From contig JBBILI010000003.1 in assembly GCA_037445025.1 (NCBI GenBank), positions 124,001 through 188,000 on the forward strand: a stretch of DNA of 64,000 nt. The letters are read 5' to 3'. The notes below the pieces were generated by a model. It was given only the letters and a program-made list of their open reading frames with translations, was not told the DNA's origin and made no database searches. Below, one piece after another: positions 26,305 to 33,825 of this stretch. A program made the position numbers and the translations under genes. This DNA comes from CAIQQQ01 sp037445025. Lineage in GTDB: Bacteria > Pseudomonadota > Alphaproteobacteria > Acetobacterales > Acetobacteraceae. Numbering within the stretch: the stretch's first letter is position 1; each line of letters starts with the position of its first letter.

Positions 26305-29300
26305 ATGCGCTGTCGGCACTGCCAGTCGGACAATCCCGACCTGAGCCGCTTTTGCGACAATTGCGGCAAGGGCCTGGCCCTGGCCTGCGCGGCCTGCGGC
26401 ACGACGGCGCGGGCCGGGGCACGGTTCTGCGGCCAGTGCGGCGCCAGGCTCGCCGCTGACGCCCCGCCGCAGCCGACGCCCGCGCTGTACCGCCATATCG
26501 ACGAGGGCGAGCGCAAGCTGGTCACGGTGCTGTTCGCCGATATCCGCGGCTCCACCGCGCTGATCGAGGCGATGGACCCGGAACAGGCGATGGGCCTGCT
26601 CGATCCGGCGGTGCAGGCCATGGTGGCCGCCGTGCAGCGCTTCGGCGGCACCGTCAATCGCGTGCAGGGCGACGGCATCATGGCGCTGTTCGGCGCGCCG
26701 GTGGCGAGCGAGGACCACGCGGTGCGCGCCTGCCTCGCGGCCCAGGCGATCGTGGTCGACATCGCGGGACTGCACGCCGAGCTGGAGGTGCGGGTCGGCC
26801 TCAATTCCGGCGACGTGGTGATCCGCTCGGTGGGCCAGGACCCGTCGGACTATGACGCGGTGGGCGTCACCGTGCATCTGGCACACCGGATGGAGACCAC
26901 GGCCCGGCCTGGCACGGTGTGCCTCACCGGGCGGACCGCGCTGCTGGCGCATGGCACGGTCGATCTGGAAAATCTCGGGTCGCAGCAGATCGCCGGCATC
27001 GCCGAGCCGGTGGAGGTGTTCCGGCTGATCTCGGCCTATGAGCGCCCGGCCTGGGACGTGCGGGCGGCGGCGGGGACGATGACACGCTTCGTCGGCCGCG
27101 AGTCGGAGCTGCAGCTGATGGAGTCCGCCCTCGGCCGCGCCTGGCTCGGCCGCGGCCAGGTGCTGACGCTGACCGCCGATGCCGGCATCGGCAAGTCGCG
27201 CCTGGTGCACGAGTTCCTCAAGAAGCTGACGCCGGGGGCCTGGACGATGATCCGCGCCGCCGGCATCAGCCATGGCGAGGGCACGCCGTACCGTCTCGCC
27301 GCCGACATCCTGCGCGCCTGGCTCGGCGTGCAGCGCAGCGACGCGCGGGCGGACGTGGCGCGCAAGCTCACCCAGGCGCGGCTGCTGCTGGGCCTGACCG
27401 ACGCCGCCGAGGCCGCCCCGCTGGAAAGCCTGCTCGACCTGCCGGTGAGCGACCCGGACTGGGCCCAGCTCACCGCCGAGATGCGGCGCGAGCGCATGCT
27501 GCCCGCGCTGCGCCAGGTGATGCTGCGGGAAAGTGCGGTGCGCCCGCTGCTGCTGCTGATCGAGGATCTGCACTGGTCCGATCCGCAGAGCGAGACGCTG
27601 GTCGAGGCGCTGGTGGACGGTCTCGGCGGCGCCCGCATGCTGGTGCTGGTCACCACGCGGCCGACGCGGCGGCCGAACTGGGCCACCCGCGGCAACCGCA
27701 GCTACTGCATCAGCCTGCAGGTCGGCCCGCTGGAGACCGAGGCGGCCGAGGCGCTGCTGGGCGAGCTGCTGGCCCCGGGGCCGGAGCTGGCGGAGCTGCG
27801 CGCGCGCATCATCTCCCAGGCCGACGGCACGCCGCTGTTCCTGGAGGAGCTGTCGCGCGCGCTGCTCGAGCAGGGCGTGGTGGTGGCCGAGCCCTCCAGC
27901 CTGCGGCTGACCCGCAGCATGAAGGAGGTGCAGATCCCGGCCAGCGTGCAGGCAATCCTGGCCAACCGCATCGACCAGCTGGACATCGAGCCGCGCCGGC
28001 TGCTGCAGGTGGCAGCGGTGATCGGCAAGGAGATCCCGCGCGACATCCTCACCGCGGTGGCCGACCTCACCGAGACGATGCTGGCGGTCAATCTGGCCGT
28101 GCTGCAGGCGGCGGAGTTCATCTACGAGGTCAGCCGGCTGGTCGGGCCGGACTACACGTTCAAGCACGCGCTGACCCAGGCCGTCGCCTATGAGGGCATG
28201 CTGCGCCGGCAGCGGCGCGACCTGCATGCCCGCGTGCTCGGCGTGATGGAGGCGCTGGCCGCCGACCGGGTGGACGAGCTGACCGAGGTGCTGGCCGATC
28301 ACGCCATCCGCGGCGAGGTGTGGGACCGTGCGGCCACGCTCGTCGCCCGCGCCGGCTCGCGCGCCACCGGGCGCTCGGCCTGGACGGACGCGGTGCGCTT
28401 CTACGACCAGGCGCTGGACTGCCTGGGCCGGCTGCCCGAGAGCCGCGACACGCTGACCCTGGCCGTCGATGTGCGTCTCGGGCTGCGGGTGGCGCTGGCG
28501 CCGATCATGCAGATGACCCGGCTGCGCCAGATGGTGGAGGAGGCGAGCGGGCTGGCCGAACGCCTCGGCGACATCGGCCGCATGATGCGCGTGGACATCA
28601 ACCGCTGCCTGTTCCTGTCACAGGAAGGCAACCTCGCCCAGGCGATCGTGGCCGGACGCCGCGCCCAGCAGGCGGCCCGCACGCTGGGCGACCCGTCCGC
28701 CCAGGTAAGCTGCGGCTTCGCGCTGGGGCAGACGCTGTGGTTCGCCGGCGATTTCGCCGAGGCGATCGAGGTGATGGAGGCGTGCCTGCCGCTGGTGCGC
28801 GGCGAGATGCGGCTGTTCAACGCGGGGACCACCGGCACCGCCTCGGTGCTGCTGCTGACCTGCCTGTCCAAGACGCATGCGCTGCGCGGCGATTTCGCGC
28901 AGGCCTTCGCGCTGGCCGAGGAGAACATCGCCATCGCCGAGGAGACGCGCAAGCCGTACGATCTCAGCTACGCCCGCCTCGCCAAGGGCTTCGCGCATCT
29001 GCTGGCCGAGGAGCCGACCCAGGCGATCGAATCGCTCGAAGCCGCCCTCGCCGCGGGGCGGGCGGCGCAGATCGACATCCTGATCCCGTCGGTGGCGCGC
29101 TATCTCGGCCGCGCCTATGTGCAGACCGGGCGGGTGACCGAGGCGCACCGCCTGCTGGCCGAGGCGCTGAGCACGGCGCGGGCCTCCGACATGGTGATGC
29201 TGATCGCCTGGCTCAGCATCGCCGGCGCCCATGCCCACGCGCATGAGGGCGACTTCGCCGCCGCCGAGACGCATCTCGGCGACAGCCTCGCGCTGTCGCG

Positions 29301-29493
29301 CACCCACGGGTTCCGCCCGTCCGAGGCGCTGGGCTGGCTGCTGCGCGCCGAGCTGCATCTGCAGCGTGACGCACCGGAGGAAGCCGCCGACGCCCTGGCC
29401 ACCGCCGAGGCGATGGTCGACGACATGGGCATGCAGGCCATCCGCCCGGCGCTGCAGGCGCTGCGGCGGCGGATGAACGCCCTGGCCGGCTGA
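26305..29493 (+). CDS. Zinc-ribbon / class III cyclase / AAA-ATPase / TPR protein
   Basis: A 1062-residue protein. Residues 1-50 hold two zinc ribbons (CRHCQSDN, CDNCGKG, CAACGTT, CGQCGA). Residues about 70-235 are a class III nucleotidyl cyclase with metal-binding VLFADIRGSTALIE and VQGDGIMALFGAP. An ATPase follows, with P-loop ADAGIGKSRLVHEFL (about residue 295) and LLLIEDLHWSDPQSE, then TPR-like helical repeats to the end. Such proteins are putative adenylate cyclases coupled to an STAND-type sensor. ATG 26305 follows a divergent promoter region. It lies upstream of a RiPP precursor and a cyclic-nucleotide-type regulator. Confidence 0.88.
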   Translation: MRCRHCQSDNPDLSRFCDNCGKGLALACAACGTTARAGARFCGQCGARLAADAPPQPTPALYRHIDEGERKLVTVLFADIRGSTALIEAMDPEQAMGLLDPAVQAMVAAVQRFGGTVNRVQGDGIMALFGAPVASEDHAVRACLAAQAIVVDIAGLHAELEVRVGLNSGDVVIRSVGQDPSDYDAVGVTVHLAHRMETTARPGTVCLTGRTALLAHGTVDLENLGSQQIAGIAEPVEVFRLISAYERPAWDVRAAAGTMTRFVGRESELQLMESALGRAWLGRGQVLTLTADAGIGKSRLVHEFLKKLTPGAWTMIRAAGISHGEGTPYRLAADILRAWLGVQRSDARADVARKLTQARLLLGLTDAAEAAPLESLLDLPVSDPDWAQLTAEMRRERMLPALRQVMLRESAVRPLLLLIEDLHWSDPQSETLVEALVDGLGGARMLVLVTTRPTRRPNWATRGNRSYCISLQVGPLETEAAEALLGELLAPGPELAELRARIISQADGTPLFLEELSRALLEQGVVVAEPSSLRLTRSMKEVQIPASVQAILANRIDQLDIEPRRLLQVAAVIGKEIPRDILTAVADLTETMLAVNLAVLQAAEFIYEVSRLVGPDYTFKHALTQAVAYEGMLRRQRRDLHARVLGVMEALAADRVDELTEVLADHAIRGEVWDRAATLVARAGSRATGRSAWTDAVRFYDQALDCLGRLPESRDTLTLAVDVRLGLRVALAPIMQMTRLRQMVEEASGLAERLGDIGRMMRVDINRCLFLSQEGNLAQAIVAGRRAQQAARTLGDPSAQVSCGFALGQTLWFAGDFAEAIEVMEACLPLVRGEMRLFNAGTTGTASVLLLTCLSKTHALRGDFAQAFALAEENIAIAEETRKPYDLSYARLAKGFAHLLAEEPTQAIESLEAALAAGRAAQIDILIPSVARYLGRAYVQTGRVTEAHRLLAEALSTARASDMVMLIAWLSIAGAHAHAHEGDFAAAETHLGDSLALSRTHGFRPSEALGWLLRAELHLQRDAPEEAADALATAEAMVDDMGMQAIRPALQALRRRMNALAG

Positions 29494-29526
29494 ATCACAC
29501 ATTGCTGTGTACAGCGCCGGGGTTTC

Positions 29527-29543
29527 GCTTTGCCCGGCAAAGC
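29527..29543. promoter_or_regulatory. Palindrome upstream of the RiPP precursor
   Basis: GCTTTGCC-C-GGCAAAGC is a perfect 8-bp inverted repeat, 77 bp ahead of the precursor ATG in a 126-bp spacer. It could be an operator for a dimeric regulator such as the Crp/Fnr protein encoded three genes downstream, though it does not match the classical TGTGA-N6-TCACA site. It could also be a small hairpin between the cyclase and the precursor. Confidence 0.4.
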
Positions 29544-29619
29544 CGGTAGTCTCGGTCCGGGATCCAATCATCCCGCCCCGGAGCCGTTCCCGGACCGGCG
29601 CCTTGAGGAGACAACAGCC

Positions 29620-29904
29620 ATGTCCGCTCTGCCGAAGCCGCCTTATCCCGGTGTTCCCTATCACGCGGCGCAGGAGGTCAACCTGCGCGACATGGGGCTG
29701 CTGATGCAGCTGCTGATCAAGCACGCGGATCTGCGCCGCGACATGCTGGCCGACCCCAAGGCCACGCTGACCAGGCTCAACTACATCCCCGGCGACGGCG
29801 TGGTGGCGTTCTTCAGCACGCTCTCCGCCGCCAATTTCGACGCCGCCGCCGCCGCCTTCAAGCCGGCCCATCCGGACGCGCAGTTCGGCATGGCGGAGGT
29901 TTGA
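29620..29904 (+). CDS. Candidate RiPP precursor peptide
   Basis: A 94-residue protein with a strong GAGGAG site 9 nt before ATG. The N-terminal two thirds look like a leader: MSALPKPPYPGVPY, a helix LLMQLLIKHADLRRDMLADP and KATLTRLNYIPGD. The DPKATL element recalls nitrile-hydratase-like leader peptides. The C-terminal third (about residues 64-94: FFSTLSAANFDAAAAAF, then KPAHPDAQFGMAEV) would be the core; it has no Cys and is rich in Ala and Phe. The gene ends 10 bp before a RiPP-maturation radical SAM gene, which is the main reason for the call. Product and modification are unknown. Confidence 0.65.
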   Translation: MSALPKPPYPGVPYHAAQEVNLRDMGLLMQLLIKHADLRRDMLADPKATLTRLNYIPGDGVVAFFSTLSAANFDAAAAAFKPAHPDAQFGMAEV

Positions 29905-29914
29905 TTCCCGCCCG

Positions 29915-31855
29915 ATGACGGCCAACGGCACGGCGAAGGGCGCGCTGCTCGTCTCGATGCCGTTCTCGATGGCGCATTACCCGAACCTCGCGCTGGGGCT
30001 GCTCAAGCCCGGCGTCGAGGCGGCGGGGCTTGCCTGCGACATCCGGTATTTCTCGCTCGACCATGTCGCCGAGATCGGCGACGACGCGCATGCCGCGATG
30101 ACGGACTCCCGGTATTATCAGGCCCATGTCGGCGAATGGGCGTTCGCCGGCGTCGCACACGGCACCCCGGAGGCGCTCGGGCTCGACTACCTGACCGAGG
30201 TGTTCGCCACCGACCACGCGGCGTTTCACGAGCCGCACCGGCTGATGGTGTTCCTCGCGACGCGCGCGGGGGCGGCGGCGTTCATCGAGCGCTGCTACCG
30301 CAGCGTTGACTGGAGCCGCTACCGGCTGGTCGGCTTCACCTCCTCGTTCCAGCAGACCATGGCCTCGCTGGCGCTGGCGCGGCGCATCCGCCAGGACCAT
30401 CCGGACATGTTTCTCGTCATGGGCGGGGCCAACTGCCAGGACGAGATGGGGGCCGAGCTGCACCGGCAGTATCCGTTCCTCGACGCGGTCTGCCAGGGCG
30501 AGGGCGACCGCGCGTTTCCCGAGCTGATCCGCCGGCTGGTCGCGGGCGCGCCGCTCACCGGCATTCCCGGCATGGTGGTGCGCGCGGGGGGTGCGACGGT
30601 CGTGCCCGCCGCTTCGACCGATCCGGTGGCGGATCTCGACGCGCTGCCGATTCCGGATTTCGACGATTTCTTCGCCCACCACGCGTCGCTCGGGCTGGCC
30701 ACGGAGCATCCGCCGGCGGTGGTGTTCGAGACCGCGCGGGGCTGCTGGTGGGGGGCCAAGCACCACTGCACCTTCTGCGGCCTCAACGGCGTGACCATGG
30801 CGTATCGCGCCAAGAGCCAGGACCGCGCCTTCGCCGAGCTGGAATATCTGGTGCGCCGCCACGGCACGCGCGATGTGGCCAATGCCGACAACATCCTGGA
30901 CATGCGGTATTTCGAACGCTTCGTGCCGCGCCTGGCGGAGAGCGGGCTCGACCTGCTGATCTATTACGAATCCAAGGCCAATCTGAAGCCGTGGCACTGG
31001 GCGCTGCTGGGGCGGGCCGGCATCCGCAAGGTGCAGGCCGGCATCGAGGCGCTGGACAGCGATCTGCTGAAACGCATGCGCAAGGGCGTGACCGCGCTGC
31101 AGAACGTGGCAGCCCTCAAGCTCGCCGCCGAGGCCGGGGTGTATGTGGAATGGCTCGCGCTGTGCGGCTTTCCTGGTGAGACCTCGGCCAGCTACGACGC
31201 CACCGCCGCCCTGGTGCCGCGCATTCTGCATCTGCAGCCGCCGGCCACCTTGCTGCGCGCCCGCGCCGACCGGTTCAGCCCGTTCTTCCACGATCCCGAC
31301 AGCTTCGGCGTCAGCCTCGAGCCGCTGCCCGCCTATCGCCACATCTACCCGTTCCCGCCGGAGGTGATCCGCCGGCTCGGCTATCACTTCACCATGCGCT
31401 CGGCGGCGCTCGACCGCACCGAGGCGACGACCCGCGCCGCCGCCGAGGCCTTCGCGCTGTGGTCGCGCCGGCACGGCGAGAGCGCGCTGTGGGTGGAGGA
31501 CGATGCCGCGGGCAGTCTGGTGCAGGACCGTCGCTGGATTAGCGCGCCGCGTGTCTGGCGTCTCGAAGCCAGCACGCCGGAGCATGACCTGCTGGCCTTC
31601 GCGGCCCAGCCGGTGGCGTGGCGGGCGATTCAGGCGGCGCTGCCGCACAGCGTGGCGGCGTTGCGCGCGGCCGCCGCCTGGCTCGACGCGCGTGGCCTGG
31701 TGATGTGCGAGGGCGAGCACATCCTGGCCCTGCCGCTGCGCCAGCCCGGGTTTCGCCGGGCGCCATCCTGGCCAGAGATTCGCGCCGGCCGGATCGCCCC
31801 GTTCGGCGCCACGGGCGGGATGGCGCAGGACGCAGCCGATCGGGTGGCGGTATGA
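29915..31855 (+). CDS. RiPP maturation radical SAM protein (B12-type, class-1 family)
   Basis: A 646-residue enzyme. Residues about 8-225 form a cobalamin-binding-like Rossmann domain (VSMPFSMAHYPNLALGLLK, GGANCQDEMG, CQGEGDRAFPEL). The radical SAM core begins near residue 270 with FETARGCWWGAKHHCTFCGL, that is C-x7-C-x2-C, the spacing I remember for the ribosomal-peptide-maturation radical SAM protein 1 family. QAGIEALDSDLLKRMRKG is also family-like. Such proteins are thought to C-methylate or otherwise modify a co-encoded peptide. The gene follows the candidate precursor by 10 bp and overlaps the Crp/Fnr gene by 4 nt. Confidence 0.88.
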   Translation: MTANGTAKGALLVSMPFSMAHYPNLALGLLKPGVEAAGLACDIRYFSLDHVAEIGDDAHAAMTDSRYYQAHVGEWAFAGVAHGTPEALGLDYLTEVFATDHAAFHEPHRLMVFLATRAGAAAFIERCYRSVDWSRYRLVGFTSSFQQTMASLALARRIRQDHPDMFLVMGGANCQDEMGAELHRQYPFLDAVCQGEGDRAFPELIRRLVAGAPLTGIPGMVVRAGGATVVPAASTDPVADLDALPIPDFDDFFAHHASLGLATEHPPAVVFETARGCWWGAKHHCTFCGLNGVTMAYRAKSQDRAFAELEYLVRRHGTRDVANADNILDMRYFERFVPRLAESGLDLLIYYESKANLKPWHWALLGRAGIRKVQAGIEALDSDLLKRMRKGVTALQNVAALKLAAEAGVYVEWLALCGFPGETSASYDATAALVPRILHLQPPATLLRARADRFSPFFHDPDSFGVSLEPLPAYRHIYPFPPEVIRRLGYHFTMRSAALDRTEATTRAAAEAFALWSRRHGESALWVEDDAAGSLVQDRRWISAPRVWRLEASTPEHDLLAFAAQPVAWRAIQAALPHSVAALRAAAAWLDARGLVMCEGEHILALPLRQPGFRRAPSWPEIRAGRIAPFGATGGMAQDAADRVAV

Positions 31856-32562
31856 GCCGCAGCCCGCGCAACCTTGCCGCGATGAAGCGGGATGCGCTGC
31901 TGGCCAGCCCGTTCTTTCAGAAGATGCTGCCGCATGAGCTTGACGAGCTGATCGCCACCTCCTCCGAGCGGCGGACGTCGCGGGGCACGGTGATTTTCAC
32001 CAAGGGCGATCCCGGCACCAGCATGATGGTGGTGCTGGCGGGTCAGGTTCGGGTCGGCAGCATCTCCCGCGACGGGCGGGAGGTGACGTTGAACGTGATC
32101 GGTCCCGGCGAGATCTTCGGCGAGTTCGCGCTGCTCGACGGCAAGCCGCGCAGTGCGGACGCCGTGGCCTCTGATGACACCAGGCTGATGGTGATCGAGC
32201 GGGGGCATTTTTTGCCGTTTCTGCTGCGCCATGAGGGTCTGGTGGAAAGGCTGCTGGTGGTGCTGTGCGACCGGCTGCGCAAGACCTCGATGGCGCTGGA
32301 GGAGGTTTCGCTGTTCGATCTGCCGGCGAGGCTGGCGCTGCGCCTGGTGAAGCTGGCGGAGGACTACGGCACGGCGACGCCGGAGGGGGTACGGATCACG
32401 CTGAAGCTGTCGCAGCGTGATCTGTCGACCCTGGTTGCGAGTTCGCGGGAGTCAGTGAACAAGCAGCTGCGCATCTGGCGCGAGAATGGCCTGGTGGACA
32501 CGCTGGACGGCCACCTGGTGCTGCGCAACCTCGCCGCCCTGCGCGCGCTTTTCGCCCTGTGA
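31852..32562 (+). CDS. Crp/Fnr family transcriptional regulator
   Basis: A 236-residue regulator. The cNMP-binding beta-roll includes GTVIFTKGDPGTSMMVVLAGQVRV and GEIFGEFALLDGKPRSADAVA, which approximates the phosphate-binding cassette. The winged helix contains LSQRDLSTLVASSRESVNKQLRIWRENGLV. There is no Cys cluster, so it is not an FNR-type oxygen sensor. It starts inside the radical SAM stop (ATGA overlap), so it is co-transcribed with the RiPP genes and may respond to a nucleotide from the cyclase three genes upstream; that link is inferred. Confidence 0.9.
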   Translation: MSRSPRNLAAMKRDALLASPFFQKMLPHELDELIATSSERRTSRGTVIFTKGDPGTSMMVVLAGQVRVGSISRDGREVTLNVIGPGEIFGEFALLDGKPRSADAVASDDTRLMVIERGHFLPFLLRHEGLVERLLVVLCDRLRKTSMALEEVSLFDLPARLALRLVKLAEDYGTATPEGVRITLKLSQRDLSTLVASSRESVNKQLRIWRENGLVDTLDGHLVLRNLAALRALFAL

Positions 32563-32604
32563 CCGGATGACGCAGACCTCTGTCCAGAGGAGCGCGTCAG
32601 CCAA

Positions 32605-32641
32605 ATGAAAGTTTTTTGGTTCTTTTTTTCAAAAAAGAACC
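32605..32641. repeat. Dispersed hairpin repeat, half A, copy 1
   Basis: A 37-bp copy of the A-type hairpin (core GGTTCTTTTTT paired with AAAAAAGAACC), sitting alone between the convergent Crp/Fnr and gentisate dioxygenase genes. It would act as a bidirectional terminator. Its sequence is nearly identical to 39868-39904 and, inverted, to 47697-47733. Confidence 0.85.
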
Positions 32642-32651
32642 GCTTGCTTCC

Positions 32652-33710
32652 TCAAGCATTCCCCCGATCCTCCCTGAAGAGCCCCAGCTTCTCCTGCACC
32701 GGCCGATCGCTGAACGAGAACAGGAAGCTGTCCTCGTGGGCCTCATGCCGCACGCTGTACCAGCTCGGCACCACAAAGATATCCCGCTTGCCCCAGGCGA
32801 TGGTGACGTCGTCATGTCCTTTGCGGCTGATGGTGCTGGTGCCGCTGCCTTCGGTGACGGCGAAGGTGGTGGCGTCGGTGGAGCGGTAGCTGTGGCTGTG
32901 GAAGCCCTTGGGCAGCAGCTGCATGAAGGTGCCGATGGTGGGCATGGCGTGATCGCCGGTGACGGGGTTGACGTAGCGCATCTTGAGCCCGTGGCACGGG
33001 TCCCACTCGCTGGTGCGGCGCATGGTCTCCAGCGCCTCGCGGGTGCGGGCGAACGGGTAGTTGAACACCGGCGAGGAGAGCGTGCCCGGCTTGTGGTCCA
33101 CCGGCAGCAGCCCGGCGCCGTAGCGGGCGAGGCTGTCGCCGACCGGGCGGCCGATCGGCTGCTCGTCTTCGCCGAGCGGTTCGGCGAAGCTGGCGTCGAG
33201 GAACTGGACGAGCGGGATATCCAGGCCATCGAGCCAGAACATCGGCTTGTCCGAGGCGTTGCCGTGATCGTGCCAGCACATCGGCGGCGTGATGACGAAG
33301 TCGCCTTCGTGCATGATGGTCTTCTCGCCGCCGACGACGGTGTGGGCGCCGTCGCCTTCCAGCACGAAGCGCAGGGCGGACTGGGTGTGGCGATGCGCGG
33401 GGGCGACCTCGCCGGGCAGCACCAGCTGCACGCCGGCGTAGAGCGAGGTGGTGATGCGCGACTGGCCGCGCAGGCCGGGGTTTTCCAGGATCAGCACGCG
33501 CCGCTCGGCTTCCTTGGCGGTGATCAGCCCGCCCGCCTCCATCATCGCGGCGCGGATATCGGTGAAGCTCCAGCCGAACGGCACGCAGCCGGAGCGCGGC
33601 TCCGGGGTGACGAGATTGGCGAGCGACTTCCACAGCGGCGTGAGGTTCTGCTTGTCGATCCGGCTGTAGAACGCGGTGCGTTCCGGCGTGTCGAGCGTGT
33701 CGTGCTGCAT
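32652..33710 (-). CDS. Gentisate 1,2-dioxygenase
   Basis: A 352-residue bicupin. The first cupin has LVLPGEVAPAHRHTQSALRFVLEGDGA and GDFVITPPMCWHDHGN, giving the iron ligands HRH and His. The second cupin contains GFHSHSYRSTDATTFAV. This is the gentisate / 1-hydroxy-2-naphthoate dioxygenase pattern, an Fe(II) extradiol enzyme that opens gentisate to maleylpyruvate. No maleylpyruvate isomerase or hydrolase is adjacent, so the rest of the path is elsewhere. It is divergent from the PEP-carboxylase-like gene. Confidence 0.88.
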   Translation of the reverse strand: MQHDTLDTPERTAFYSRIDKQNLTPLWKSLANLVTPEPRSGCVPFGWSFTDIRAAMMEAGGLITAKEAERRVLILENPGLRGQSRITTSLYAGVQLVLPGEVAPAHRHTQSALRFVLEGDGAHTVVGGEKTIMHEGDFVITPPMCWHDHGNASDKPMFWLDGLDIPLVQFLDASFAEPLGEDEQPIGRPVGDSLARYGAGLLPVDHKPGTLSSPVFNYPFARTREALETMRRTSEWDPCHGLKMRYVNPVTGDHAMPTIGTFMQLLPKGFHSHSYRSTDATTFAVTEGSGTSTISRKGHDDVTIAWGKRDIFVVPSWYSVRHEAHEDSFLFSFSDRPVQEKLGLFREDRGNA

Positions 33711-33825
33711 GTCAGCCTCTCCCCTGGTTGCGCCCAGATTAGGGCATGCGGGCGGGCGTGCGAAAGGGGCGGCGGGCGCGCATGAAATCGTTGCGCCGCG
33801 GCAGGCGGCGCGTCAGTGTTCGCAC

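Noticed and set aside
24421..28302. A 1293-codon minus-strand ORF
   Set aside because: Only the part up to 26190 is a real gene. The rest is the antisense of the cyclase gene and reads as low-complexity His/Gln/Arg-rich sequence.
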